Source: Vitellaria paradoxa (taxonomy: Eukaryota > Streptophyta > Magnoliopsida > Ericales > Sapotaceae). Taken from it: 64,000 nt of DNA. The notes under the pieces were generated by a model. It was not told the DNA's origin. It saw only the letters and a list, made by a program, of their open reading frames with translations, and ran no database searches. Both the position numbers and the translations under genes were made by a program. Shown here one piece after another: positions 25,462-37,536 of this stretch. The DNA lies in assembly GCA_019916065.1 (NCBI GenBank), contig CM034233.1, forward strand, positions 54,119,947 to 54,183,946. Direction: 5' to 3'. Every line of letters begins with the position of its first letter. Positions within the stretch are counted from its first letter, which is position 1.

Positions 25462-26535
25462 GTATGCAGAGTTCTCAAACTCCCTCCCATGTTCCATCCT
25501 AATTCCTGTAATGCATCCAATCCTTCTTTGCTTTTCCTATTGCAATCTCAAACATAAGTTTCTAAAAGAATCAAAACTATCAAATTTGTCAGCAAGAAAA
25601 TCTACCCATGTGAAACGAGTGTAATCATCAATAGCAACAAATATGTATTTCTTTCCTCCTAAACTTTTAGTGCGTGTGGGTCCCATTAAATCCATGTGAA
25701 CTAAATCAAGAGGCTCCTTGGTTTTCAAACTTTGACCCTTTTTATGTGAGGTTTTAATTTGTTTTCCCAGTTGACGTGGCCCACACACACCTGTGTGGTC
25801 TTTCCCCAATTTAGGTAGACCTCTAACCAACTCAAATTTAGACAATTGATTAAGCGCCTTAAAATTTATGTGCCCAAGTCTTTGATGCCAGAGGTCTGAC
25901 TCAATCAAATTTGCAGAATTACACACTAGGCCTTTAGAATTTGATACACCATAACAATTATCATTAGTGCAAGTGCCATTTAAGACAGTATTTTCATGAG
26001 AATCTACAATTTTGCAATCAGTTTTAGAAAAATGAACAAGGAGTTTGGCATCGCACAACTGACTTATGCTTATCAAATTAGCCTGTAAACCTTCAATATA
26101 TGGTACATCCTTCAAACATTCCAACCCCGGGGCTTTTATGTTTCCCTTGCCCAAAACACTGGATGTACCACCATTACCAAAAGTTACCATACCACCTTCA
26201 AAATTTTGAAAATCAGAAAACAAACTTTTATTTCCGCTCATATGACGAGAGCAACCACTATCAAGATACCATATATTTGAGTTTAAAGCTTTTGAGGCTG
26301 TGTGAACTAAAAAACAATTTAAATTAGATTTTCGAACCCAAGTAGTTCTAGTTTTCAAAGTTTTTCTCATACCCTCAGTTTTTGAAAATTGGTTCTTGAT
26401 AAATTGTTTTTGAAATTTAGGACCAGCTTTCTAAAAACTAGGGGTTTTTGAATCAAAAGGGTTTTTCGCTATCCCATGAAACTTAAAATCCACAGAGGAA
26501 TCAATATTGTTTAAAACATTGAACTTGTTGAAAAT
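25462..26535 (-). pseudogene. pol: Copia protease and start of integrase, truncated
   Basis: Continues the gag frame. Protease has WYLDSGCSRHMSG (near 26240). A GAG-pre-integrase segment follows (LWHQRLGHINFKAL, near 25880). The integrase start (DLMGPTRTKSLGGKKYIF, VAIDDYTR) runs to a stop near 25537, after which EHGREFEN-like sequence continues to the break at 25462. Two stops separate it from gag (about 26431 and 26536). It lacks the remaining integrase, RT and RNase H. Confidence 0.88.
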
Positions 26536-28340
26536 TCAGGAAGTGTAACTTTGTTGATTAAGATTTGCAGGTTTCCTTTGGTTTACATAAGTTACAGGTA
26601 ATCCATAAAGCTTATGACAATTAGGCCTAATGTGACCAGGAATACCACAGTGGTGACAAATAGGGACAAATTTTTTAAGAGACATGAAAGGCGTACCATG
26701 AAATTTTTGAGACACTTGTGTAGACCGTTTACTTTTCAATTGCTTGTTTGGTTGAGTCAGTGCCTTCCTTTCTTTGACTGTAGCTGACTTCAAAGGCTGG
26801 ATCTTAAATACCTTGGTCTTTTGACTGCTAGAAGATGTATCCACTGCAGTTTGCTTCTCTCCAGTAAATCCCAGTCCGCTTTTATCCTTTGGACTTCTTT
26901 GAATGGCCAGTAGATCATCAAGTTTGGAGGAGGTAGTATTCATCTTGGACTTCAAGTATTCCAACTTCTCATATGCCTCTTTAACATCTTTTTCTCTTTG
27001 ATACAACTTGTTCTTCAATGCAGCAATCAACTCCTCTTGAGATCTCTTGCTAGAATCAAGTTCTTCAAACTTTGTTTGTAGCTCCTCAAAAGCCACCTTT
27101 AGTCTATCTCTTTCTCTCTTCAGTATCTTGTTGTTTACTGTCAATTTCTCATTTTGCTTGTGAAACCTTCGACAGTCTTGATACAGTTGTTCGTAAGCAT
27201 TATGAATGTCCACTTCATCTTCATCATCCCCATGTTCTGATTCCTCTTCTGAAGAGTCTTCTTTTACATTCTTGGAACCAGATGAGTCTTTAGAGTTAAC
27301 CGATCTCGTGCTCCTTGCCATGAATGATGTGAAATTCTTGGGATAATCTTTTGAAGATGAAGATGTGCTAGATTTGTCTATATCATCAAGGGTCGCATCA
27401 AAAACCTTCTTCTTGTTCTTCTTGTTCCCACAATCTTGAGCTATATGTCCATACCCTTGACATTCATAACACTTCACTCTCTTGAATTTGTTCTCCTTCT
27501 TCTTGTTCTCCAAAGACTTCTCTCCCCTTGATTTTTCATTTTTCTTAGCTTTTTCAGGTTTCTCTCCTCTCTTCTTAAAAAACTTTCTAATCTTCTTTGT
27601 GTAAAGAGCTACTTTTTCCATAGAGGGAATCGAATCATCACTAGAAGAAGAGTTGTCTTCTTTAATCGATTTTAGGGCTACATCCTTCATCTTCCTAGGC
27701 TTTATCATGTTGGACTCATACGTTTGTAGTGAGCCAACCAAGTCTTCAACTCTTATAGAGTCCACATCTCTAGCTTCCTCTATGGCTGTGACCTTAACTT
27801 GAAAAGACAAAGGAAGAGATCGGAGAATCTTACTTACAACCTTTTGGTTTGGAATAGGATCACTAAGATTGAAGCTTGTGTTGATGATGTCGCTGAGCGT
27901 TACGTAGAAACTATCAAATCGTTCATCTTCTCCCATCTTCAGATTCTTAAATTCCGAAGTTATCTTTTGAAGCTTGGACTTTTTAATTGTTGAATTTCCC
28001 TCATATGTTAATTCCAGAATCTTCCAGGCTTCTTTCGCACTTTCACAACTCAAGATTCTTTGGAATTCATCAACAGAGATGGCACAGAAATAGAACTTAG
28101 GGCTTTGTAGTTCCATTCTGCTTTTTCTTGTTCAGGCCTAGTCCATACATCCATCAGCTTCTCAACTATCACGTTGTTAGCAGTGTAGGTTGGCTTCACC
28201 TAACCGTTCTCAATAGCTAGCCACACATTGACATTCATTGAGATTAAGTGAGCTCTCATCTGAACCTTCCAATATGCATAGTTAGAGCCGTCAAACCATG
28301 GGGGTCTCGTGCTTGAACCACCTTCTCTAGGAGGATCCAT
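26536..28340 (-). pseudogene. gag: Copia gag
   Basis: Start MDPPREGG at 28338-28340, about 40 bp from the PBS. The N-terminal part has WFDGSNYAYWKVQM, then a stop (near 28201) and a frame change near 28085. The long ORF (26536-28116) continues with FCAISVDEFQRIL and SAKEAWKIL, a zinc knuckle CYECQGYGHIAQDC (near 27450), an acidic Ser-rich stretch, a long charged coiled-coil-like region (about 26930-27200) and a second knuckle CHHCGIPGHIRPNC (near 26630). The family role is particle assembly and RNA packaging. It is inactive as it stands. Confidence 0.87.
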
Positions 28341-28379
28341 CAGGAAATAATCAGATCACGTTTTGTTCTCAAAAATGTA

Positions 28380-28394
28380 CCTGCTCTGATACCA
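28380..28394 (-). other. Copia primer binding site (initiator-Met tRNA)
   Basis: The minus strand reads TGGTATCAGAGCAGG, 2 nt from the LTR edge. Confidence 0.9.
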
Positions 28395-28396
28395 AT

Positions 28397-29208
28397 TGAA
28401 AATTCGTAATGTGCTGATGGAGATTCCAAACCAATCAATCAAACAATCACACCCACAAGAGAATGGAATGCGCAATATACAAAACGAGGTAATCCACGAA
28501 GGAATACCTCAAAATATAAAACTTTTACTAAAATAAATCATTGGTTACAAACTCAACAACTCGATAGATCGACCCCTCGACTCTATACTCTTGCTAACAT
28601 TCGCTCGACTCCTCGATTCACCAACTCCTTTAGCAAAAGTCCTTCGACTCCTCGAAGGCATGTACACCGAATCCTCGAAAACTCACTTGATGAATCCTCA
28701 GCGCTTCAAAGATTCGAACTCCTTCGAATCAACATAGATGAATGAAATCTTGGCTAAGAAGGTAAGAGAATACTTGTGCGTTCTAGGCTTAGCAATTTGA
28801 TGTATATTATCTTTGTGTATCTTTCTCTTGAATGTGCTCTGTCAATATTTATATCAACCGGTCCAACCAAAGCTCGAATTAGGGTAAAATAGGCTGAGAA
28901 ACATCACCTCGTGGGAAGGACGCTCCCACAGTCTTCCCTCGAGCTTCCCGCGGGATCCCGCGAATCAAAGCAGTCTTCCCGCACAACTAAAAGTAGATTT
29001 TTAGCTCCCAATTTTTTCTTACGGATACCCGCTGTCTTCCTGCATAATACAACTCTGAGTGCTGATCTGACTTGGAAACTTGCTTTTCTGAGGCCTATTA
29101 CAATTCTAATTACATTAGGACTATAGTGTTTTAGCCTACACAAAGTCTAACGTAAATACACTTACTATTTGATCATGAATTGCTAATTTACAATGTTTGG
29201 ACTTAACA
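28397..29208 (-). mobile_element. Copia 5' LTR
   Basis: About 812 bp; on the minus strand it begins TGTTAAGTCC and ends GAATTTTCA. The edge at 28397 is fixed by the PBS. The edge at 29208 is chosen because Athila-like sequence seems to follow and TG is present, but no partner LTR is available. It contains GC-rich palindromic words (28605-28616, 28641-28658, 28948-28963). Confidence 0.72.
28605..28658. repeat. TCGA-word palindromes in copia LTR
   Basis: CGACTCCTCGA occurs twice; the second copy sits in the inverted repeat CCTTCGA-CTCC-TCGAAGG (28641-28658). A separate palindrome, CCCGCGGGATCCCGCG, lies at 28948-28963. Confidence 0.8.
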
Positions 29209-29535
29209 ACTTTGAAGACTTACTTATGAAGTCTTCACCATTCTTCCATATAAGTGGTTTTGTAAAAATCCAAATGCGTCATTACTTGATTTTGTCAAGA
29301 ATGGAACATAGTGATAAGAACTTTGGAATATTGGCAAAAATAGATTGGGTCACTAATTGTGGGTGAACTTAGGTTTTGCCACTTGCAAAGTAGGGGTAAT
29401 CACTAATTTTTACAATTTTTTCATGTACTTTCATCATTATAAAAATGTTCTTAGTAAATAATTTTTGCACACATAAAACATTTAAACTAATTGTAGTTAA
29501 GTTTCTTGTATTGATTTTGTTGTTGCTATTAGTGA

Positions 29536-30611
29536 TGGGTCATAGAAAAATACCTTCCAAATGAGCTTCCTCCTCCCATCCCTATGATCACCATAGGTTT
29601 AGGTCCCAGCCATAGAAAGTGAATTTGATTGATTTTGGGATAAGAGACCAATTATAGTTGAGCGAAAATGGGAATTAGAGTATTTTCATGATAATGACTT
29701 TGGGCAGTTTCAAAATTTTAGCAATAGGGGATGGTTGTATTTTGCAGCTTTTCAACCTCAATGTATACCTAAAGTTGTGAGAGAATTTTGTGGTAATTTT
29801 ATCCTAATGGGGGAGGGTAAAGAGAGAGAGAATGAAATTTTGAGTTACGTAAGGAGGCAAAACATCAAAGTTATACCCAACTCATACGTCGAATTGTTTT
29901 ATTTACCTCATCCCAACTTCCCACAATAACCATTTTTATCTGTGAATCATCCTAGAATGGATGGGGTGACTGCCGAAGTATTGTTTAGAAGAGTAGCATG
30001 GCCACGAAGAGGGTAAGTAAGAGTTTCGGACATTAACGATCATTACTGGCAATTGCAAATGTTCAGCTGTCACAACTTAATTCCATTGAATAGAATTGCC
30101 AAACGTAGTGAAAAGAGAGCTGTCCCTTTATATGCCACAGGAACTGAAGTTAGTATTAACCTACCTAAATGTTTATGGGATGAATTGAATGATTTTGTCT
30201 AGCACTTTAGGAGACAAGGGGGCAAACCTTTTGGGGGAATGCTAACTCAAATTTTCCTTAAACAAAGGGCAACTGTTAGGGACAACCTGTAACGAGATCC
30301 ACTCAAGGGACCAATTAACTTTTTATCCTTCAATAGGGCTTGCCCCCAAGGACCCACTAGGAAGAAAAAAACCGTAGGTCCATCTTGTGCAGCAGGCAGT
30401 GGTTCTCATACAAAGGAAGATAAGGAAGAAGGAGACATGACGAATTGCCAGCTCTTCGATATGCTGACAAGCCAAGGTGAAGCAATTACCAGATTAGAAG
30501 AGCAAATGTCTCGTCTAGAGGCCACTAAGGATGAGAACTCAAGAATCCTTAGGAGCATTTACGCATATCATTTCGGTTCGGGGACACTATTTCCACCTCC
30601 TCCTCCATAGT
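29536..30611 (+). pseudogene. Athila env-position ORF remnant
   Basis: Starts MGHRKIPSK, matching the place and style of the start at 49410 in the complete Athila. It can be followed in broken frames through RGWLYFAAFQPQCIPKVVRE (29720-29780), a region resembling the 'putative plant transposon protein' domain, then a helical end (EEQMSRLEAT) and a Pro run before the stop near 30608. Stops and frame changes occur near 29926, 30017, 30200 and 30290. This ORF takes the position of a retroviral env in Athila elements. I see no signal peptide or fusion motif, so an envelope role is not supported here. Confidence 0.65.
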
Positions 30612-30871
30612 GATAGCTGATAGCTTCAATTGTTATCTCTCTGCTTTTATTTCCCTAATTTTCACCACTTTGAGATACTATGTTGGGTGTTGTAACTTTA
30701 AACTTTTGGGTTTGTTTTGATTGGGTCTGTAAAAGTTATAACTGCATTTTTGTTCTCTTTCCTTGTTGAACTTTATATTTATGCATTTTTATTTTAGTTT
30801 GTTTTCTTCATAGGAATGCATGCATTATAATGTATCATTGAATATTAATTGCAAACATCAGGTATACAAAT

Positions 30872-31348
30872 ATGACAGAATTTGAGGACAATGATGACTT
30901 CTCCATTCATGATTCTGATAGGAATGACACCATATCCTATGCCATTTAGGGTTGTATGGTTGCTGATGGCACATTCTTCTATGACCCCATAGAGGATATC
31001 GATGAGTACGAAGCATCTTTGGCCTTAGACTCATGGGGCCATCAGCATTTCATTTTTGGACCCCCACCTCCTAGACCTCATACCTATTTCTTTGGTTTAC
31101 CTCATGAAATTTACAGGCATTGCAATACTCATGTAAACAAGGGAGACCTAGTGGAGGATGAGATTATATTTTGGGAGGGAGCCCCTGTCACAACGTTTGA
31201 TGAGGATGGGGAGGAAGACTTTTTAGTCACTTCTGCTTGTTACCTCACTATGCTTCTCAACCTAGCTTATCATGAGCATCTAGTACTATCTACTCTACTG
31301 TTTTTCTTTCCTATATTATCTGCCATGAGGATATTTAACTTTATTTAG
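30872..31348 (+). pseudogene. Small accessory ORF between env-like ORF and 3' LTR
   Basis: A frame of 159 codons including the terminator, with one in-frame stop (TAG at 30947-30949). It begins MTEFEDNDDFSIHDSD, is strongly acidic, has a Pro run (FGPPPPRPH) in the middle, and ends with a hydrophobic segment rich in Leu and Phe that could span a membrane. No counterpart of this length is seen at the equivalent place in the complete Athila (about 50900-51300). I do not recognise it. Codon-like composition and length make it a plausible decayed gene, but chance cannot be excluded. Confidence 0.4.
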
Positions 31349-33228
31349 GTAAGTTATTATTAAAAAAAAAAAAAAAACTTAATTATGTTGGTATTTCTTG
31401 GTAAATTATTCTTTTTCTCTGTCAAGACATTCATTGCTTTGTTCCACTTCCATGCACACTACCGACTTATGCACTTTAGCTTAATCACACTGGGGACAAT
31501 GTGCATATTAAGTGGGGGGAGAGTACTTGGTAGCTTGGTAGTTAGCAAGAGTTTATACGAATTATTTTTTTAAAAATTGAGACAAAGCATGAACCTAGAG
31601 ACTTGACTGAGGAACATGGTGAAGATACCAACATAATTGTAAATTAGACTTAAATTTATATTAACTTTTGAAAGGATAAATAGTTCGGTTTCATTCTTAG
31701 ATAACCGACAAAATTCAAAATGAAATTAAAATTTTCTTTTGGAAACACATTAAAAGCTTAACATTTGATATTGTTGAAAGGAAAATGTGTTAAATAATAA
31801 AGCTCATACAAATGAGTTCTCAAAGTATGTCAAAACATAGGTAGATACATATACCTTTCATTACGTGAGCTTTAGAGCCTTATCTTCTTGGAATAAGGGA
31901 TTACATTACATCTTTATATTTTTCTTTCATCTCATTTTTTTTTTAGCTTCATATGCATCTATTTGTTTTGGTATTACATACACAAGATATTTTGCTAAGC
32001 ACATATAGTTAATTCAATGCTTCTAAAAGATGCTTGTAACCTTTAAGTGATGTTAGGCCCACTTTAGAATTTTTGAAGCTTATATCCCTTCTTCCATTTC
32101 ACTGCCCTAGGAACCAATTTGAAGCCAAAATATTATTTAAAAGAAGTTTGTTTTTTTCTCTTCTTTTATCGATTTGTTTTTTCTCTTCTTTTATCGAACC
32201 TTAATGAATATAACCCTTAACCCTAGTTGCTTAGGTGAGCTAAACCTTGCATATTATGGGATTATAGTGCAATCTAATTTAGCAAGGTGGATAAGGGGGG
32301 TGAGAAAGAATGACAAAACAAGAAGAGTTATGGTAGGACATTGCAATTTATCAAGACTTTTGTAGTCCTACATCTTAAAAAAAAAAAAAAGAAAAGAAAA
32401 AACCTTGACAATGTGGTTCCTCAGTGGAAAAAAAAAAATTGAGAAAGATAAAGACAGAAGTTGGGGGGAGTAATGCACCTTACATTTATTCCCATGACAT
32501 TGCACTTTGATTTTCCTTATTTTTCTTTTATTAGCCCAATATCCCATGGCCAAGTTACAACCTTGTGAAATGCCTAATTAACTTTAGGTGAAGAGCATCT
32601 CTAAGGACATGGATAAGACTTGTGTATGTTAAAGCAAAATTATCTTGAATAAGTATGAATACATCCTTCTATGAAGCCATACTCAAATATTTTATAGGTC
32701 TTTCATTCACGTCTTAAATAGGATCAATGCTTAATTTGTTTTGCATCTTTGCATGAACCTTAAATGAAACCTATTCTAGAGTGATTTTTTTTTTTTTTTT
32801 TGAGTAAACACCGCAAGTAAGATTTGGAATTGAAATAGCTGTTTTAGACTATACATGGCATTTAGTTCACATAACCGATGTTAGTTGATGCATTTGGTTT
32901 GAAGCAATTGATAATGACTTAAGTTATGCAAGTGTAACAAAAAGGGGGTTTAATGGAGTTTTAGATATTGTAACTTGTTTGCTACTGAAACTGAACTAGG
33001 AGTCTTTCTAAATGTTTAATAACAAATTAGGAGTCTAATTTCAAAATTTTGTGGGTAGATTCATTATAAACCCTCACGAGACTTCACTCGTCCACTAGGG
33101 GGAACCTAGGAGTTTAAAAGGCTTGTTACACGCAGCTAAGTGCAGCCATGATTCCAAATAGGATTAGATAATATTTTATTAATAAATAAAATATTGCTGG
33201 GGAATAGTAATAGGCATGTTGGCAACTA
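31349..33228 (+). other. Long non-coding 3' region of Athila-like element with conserved islands
   Basis: No coding sequence seen. Islands shared in order with the complete Athila are: GGGGACAATGT plus a G-rich run (about 31490-31520), CCCTAGGAACCAATTTGAA (32105-32123), TGGCCAAGTTACAACC (32547-32562), and the CCCTCACGAGA to CTAGGGGGAACCTAGG block (33071-33119). Between the islands the sequence is AT-rich with A and T runs. Confidence 0.75.
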
Positions 33229-34749
33229 TGATTACACTTAAAAAGTGTGATCATTAGCTCTAATTCTTCTTGTTTTTAAGTAGTATTTCCAATTATTTCA
33301 TGTGTTTTAATAAGGTTTTGCATTATTCATAGAAACTGTCTTTAATTATAGAAAAAGAAACAAAAGGCAAAGAAAACCTCAAGAATAATCATAAAGGAGA
33401 TTAAGGAGGCAGACGAGGAGTAAAAGGAGGATGAAAAAAGCAACCAAACTGGCATTTGGATGCCGTCCAAATGCTAACCCTTAGCACCCCAAAATCTCAT
33501 GAAACTGTAAAAGAAAGGAGACCACTCTGCTTTCTAACGTTCGGATGCTCGGCTGGCGTCCAAATGCTGCATCCCCAAGACTTCTATTTTAGGGTTTTGT
33601 TCAACTCCCTGATATATTCATATGCTGTATCAGATATAGAGAAGCCATTTTTTTACATACTCAAAGGGCTAGTTTTTGAGAGTTTTCCTTAGAATTGAGA
33701 GGATTTTCTATGAGTTTGTAATGAAGTTTGTATCAAAGACACAACTATACTATTATTCTTCAATATTATTTTGTTAAGTTCATCTTAATAGAGTTTGCTT
33801 TCTTCATTCTCTCTGTTACTTTCTATTTTACTTTTCTTATTAGCACGTTAGCATAGATTTATACTTGATTTAACCCATCAATGATGGGTGGATCAGTATT
33901 TGAATGCTAGATGTGAATGAATCCACACATTCAAGGTGAAACTTGTGTGTTGTGGTTCTTGTTTTCCTAGATCAACTTTATATCTTTTAAAACCTTCAAA
34001 AACTTATGTGGTTGATCATATTTCCTTAAAATCCCTGTTACCCATGTATGGTTAAAACTTTTCTAACACTTTAAAAGTGTAAAGAGCTGATCTAGGGTTT
34101 TCTAGATTTTCTTATTCTTTTGTTTTTCAAAACCTTCGAAAACAAGTAACCTTGACTATATTTCACAGAAATCACTGCTGACATTCACGTGATTAAAACT
34201 TTCTTTAATCTCTTGTAAACACGTGGCCTCAACCATATTTCGTTGAAATCACTGATGACGTTTGCTTGATTATAACTTTCTTCATATATTGAAGTCATTG
34301 AAAAGAAATTTGGAATAAGTACGTTAACGATAACATCTTTTTTATCACATCTAGCATGAGAATAAAGTATCCACTTGGATTTGTATGTTGGATCAAGTTG
34401 TTTATCATTCATTCAAAACTTTCATGTTTGTTATCTTGCTTTAGTTTAAATATTCTGAATTTTTCATTTTTGATACTTGGAATTATTTTGCATACTTGTT
34501 TTTAGGTTAATTTTATTATTACTCTTTAAATTCATTGTTTTGTAGTGATAAATTAAAATCCCATCAAAACCCAAATTTGATTTTGCTTTTATTGTTTTCA
34601 AAGAAGAACAATAGTTTAGAATAACTTAGCAATCCTAGGTTTCAATCTAGTTTCCATGTGGATACGATCCTGGTCTCACCAGGTAAAACCTACACCGTAC
34701 ACCCTTACACTTGGGGGTTTAGTTTAACTGCACATTTATAGGGTGGTCA
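33229..34749 (+). mobile_element. 3' LTR of Athila-like element
   Basis: 1521 bp, TGATTACACTT to GGGTGGTCA. The start resembles the (reversed) edge of the LTR fragment at 775, and the end resembles the edge of the solo LTR at 36584 (TGACCAACCC, reversed). The element it interrupts resumes at 34750, so the target duplication should be CTAAC (34750-34754). Its GC-rich word array is at 33452-33575. Confidence 0.8.
33452..33575. repeat. Inverted-repeat words in LTR
   Basis: A perfect inverted repeat with 9-bp arms, GCATTTGGA and TCCAAATGC, around a 5-bp spacer (33452-33474). A diverged second copy lies at 33539-33575 (CGGATGC, GGCGTCCAAATGC). Confidence 0.8.
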
Positions 34750-36583
34750 CTAACTATGGTTGGATTTCTACTTCAATGCCACAAGACTCTCATGAGAGTG
34801 AATTTTCCTTAACGTCCTTTAAGAGTTCAACAGAGTCCTATAAGATTGAAGTAGGAACCTAACCATAATTAGAATCGTACTTCCACTCAATATAGTGGTC
34901 TCAACAGGCAAATCATCAGACATACTATCCCTAAAAGTAAAGGATATGTTAGATGTGGTCTCAGTGAGTGATTTGGTAGATGAATATAAAGAAAATAAAA
35001 TGACTGACTCAACAGTGTGATCCCCTGAACCTATAGCATCAAAGCTCTTAGAATGAGTCTTTGGACTTTCCACAATGGCCTATGTTAAATCTATTTCTTC
35101 TACTACAGCAACCTCTTTTGGATGTTTAGTAACATGAAAAATGTTAGTTTCAAAAGTGTTGTTTCTAAAGAATTATTTCATTTGACTGCTCCTGCAATTT
35201 ATTAAAGCATTAGAAGTTGCTAGGAATGGTCTTCCAAGTATAACTGGTGTTTGGTTTGGGGCCGGCATACTAGTTAGAGGTTAAGTATCGAGAATAATAA
35301 AATTAACAGGAAAGCAAAACTCCTCAACCTTGACTAACACATCTTTTAGAATTCCACGTGAAATCTTAACTGAAGTAGCTACTAGCTGTAGAGTTATTCG
35401 GGTAGGTTTAAGCTGTTCTAGACCCAGTTGTTTGTAAACTGAATAAGGCAATAAATTTACACTAGCACCTAAATCAAGGAGTGCTTGATCGGTGAAATGG
35501 TCCGTAATACAATAGGAAATCATAGGACATCCTGGATCCTTATAATTTGGAAGAGTACTACCTTATGAAATTGCACTTGCTTGTTCAGTGAAAAATTCTT
35601 TCTCTTTCAATTTTAGACCCCTCTTTATAACGTAAAGTTCTTTTAAGAATTTGGCACATGACGATATCTATCTTATAGCATTAGGCAGAGTTATATTTAT
35701 TTTAACTTGTTTAAACACTTCTAAGATTTCTGTTGCTTGTGTTTCCTTCTTTAGTTGAATGAACCTTTAGGGAAATGGTGGCTTGGGAATATACTCCCTA
35801 GTTGGTGCCACCAGTTCAGTTTTATCTTTCACTTTTCTACTTCATCCACATTTTTCGATTAATTTTCTTTCTCATTCATCATTAGTGTTTCATTGGGTTT
35901 TTCTATCTTATCTTCACCTTTATCCATCCACTCATTTCTGAGCTTAGCTTCCTTGGATGGAATGGTCTTATCTATAATCTTCTCACTCCTACGCGTGGTA
36001 ATGGCTTGCACCTATTCATGGTTTGTTGGTGTTGAGGAAGAGGCTTCAACTTGGCTACCTTGAGCACTAGGGTTTGGTGAAGGTTGAGTAAGAAATTAAC
36101 CTTTCTCCTATGTGTGTAAACTTTGAGTGATAAAAGTCAATTGACTTTTAATATCATCCAAAGTCTTGTTGTTCTGTGTCAATAGTGTAGGTTATGCGTT
36201 TATAAATTGTTGAAGCTAATCTTCCACTGGCCTTCTTGGTGGGGGAACAAAATTATGTTGTAGTGGTCCCATATTCTGCTATGGTCTAAGATATTAGAAT
36301 GGAACTTGAGGTATTGGAGGTGGATGTACAATAGGATACTGCTAAGCTGCTAGTGGTCCATTATTTCTCTAATTCAAATTAGAATTACCCCTTTAATTCT
36401 GATTAAAGTTATCAGAGTATGGGTTCCCTCTCAGTTCTAATCCTTGAAATTGTTGACGAAATTGATTAACTGTATGAACTAGAAGTTCAATAGTTTGTTT
36501 AAGAATAGCATCTCTATATGCTAGCATCATGAGATAATCATCAGTCCTGTGAGTTTAGCTATCGCATGCTACACAATAGATAG
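34750..36583 (-). pseudogene. Athila-like gag C-terminus and protease (first half of a split element)
   Basis: The minus strand shows, from high to low coordinate, a decayed zinc-knuckle region, a Pro/Gln-rich gag end (36100-36400), then an aspartic protease (35281-35523) with LLDLGASVNLLPYSVYKQ, the GRPFLATSNALINCRSS stretch (about 35180-35260) and part of the linker that precedes RT. Many stops. RT and integrase are missing because a plus-strand element begins at 34749. The gag N-terminal half is at 55612-56575, displaced by nested insertions. Confidence 0.8.
36579..36583. other. Target duplication (left) of solo LTR
   Basis: GATAG, matched at 55607-55611. Confidence 0.9.
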
Positions 36584-37536
36584 TGACCAACCCTAAAATA
36601 TGTGTGGGTTCTACCTCTTAAGTGCAAGAGGGCAGTGGTAGTTTTAAACTCAGTGAGTCCAAGGTCGAATCCACAAGGAGGGCTTTGTTAAAAGCTCAAG
36701 ACTTGTTCTCTTAGTTAGTAGGTGAACCTTAATTAATTTAAACTAATTTTGGATTTATAGGATGTCTGAGAATGGTTGGGTTGAAAATGATGGAATGACG
36801 GAATTGTGATATTAAATTAAAATGTAATAAAATTAAATTTTAAAGCAAATTGATTAACTCAGAAATTAAATTAGATAACAAACATGATATTAAAGAGGTT
36901 CTTGATTCAACTTTCAAGTCCAGGTAGTTCACTACTTCACTATGGGATGATTGGGTTCAAATCTGAATTAAGGGTTTGTTCAAAAATATTGAGAATATTT
37001 TAAATTCAAAAGTTAGTACTAGTGATTTCAAATGAATATGGTTAAAAACTTTTGTTTTCGAAAGTCTTTTCAAACAAACAAAATCATAATTGAACTTGAA
37101 TCCTACTTTTAATTTGTTCAAAAGTATTAATCAATGATAATCGAAAACCCATACCAGTGATTTTAGCGAATATAGTTAAAGGTTTTCGTTTTCAAATGTT
37201 TTCAAAACAAGTTAAAATAGGTTTAAAAATAGTAGATCCCTATGCATGAGTTTTTGCAAACCATGCGAAGGGTCTTCGCACATCCCATAGTGTGTCATGA
37301 ACTACCTTTCCTTGATTCGTTGAACCAAGAACTAGGGTTTTACGCTAACATAACTTTAAACGAAACAAAATCAATCAATGAATACATATTTAATGAATTT
37401 AATGAATCAAACAACGAAACAATATTATTAAGTAAAGAAACAAAACTAAACGTACTTCGTAATCGAATTTAGAACGTTGTAACGAAAGATTGCTGTTGTA
37501 GCGAAGCCTATACAAACTCCAAAAAGTCTTCAACCC
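36584..37536 (-). mobile_element. Solo Athila-like LTR, first part
   Basis: Starts TGACCAACCC. Together with 54675-55606 it makes one LTR of about 1.88 kb, ending TACTAATCA, flanked by GATAG duplications and with no internal region. It is therefore a solo LTR left by LTR-LTR recombination. It is split by the 17.1-kb Athila. Minus orientation is inferred from similarity of its reversed end to the LTR end at 34749. Confidence 0.88.
37532..37536. other. Target duplication (left) of 17.1-kb Athila
   Basis: AACCC, matched at 54675-54679. Confidence 0.92.

Larger units (their letters stand above)
25462..29208 (-). mobile_element. Truncated SIRE-like Ty1/copia element
   Basis: Minus-strand element: 5' LTR, Met-tRNA PBS, gag, protease, then integrase cut at 25462 by LTR3 of the chromovirus array. 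The rest of the integrase, RT/RNase H and the 3' LTR should lie left of the window. The long gag with two zinc-knuckle-like motifs and a coiled-coil-like charged middle is the reason for suggesting the SIRE lineage. Confidence 0.85.
29209..34749 (+). mobile_element. 3' part of an Athila-like Ty3/gypsy element (plus strand)
   Basis: Collinear with the 3' half of the 17.1-kb Athila at 37537-54674: leader, env-like ORF, long AT-rich non-coding region with conserved islands, then 3' LTR. Its gag, pol and 5' LTR are absent, cut at 29208 by the copia insertion. It sits inside the minus-strand gag-protease remnant that resumes at 34750. Confidence 0.8.

Noticed and set aside
32100..32200. Tandem TTTTTTCTCTTCTTTTATCG repeat as a regulatory element
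   Set aside because: A short two-copy pyrimidine repeat, consistent with slippage in a T-rich region.
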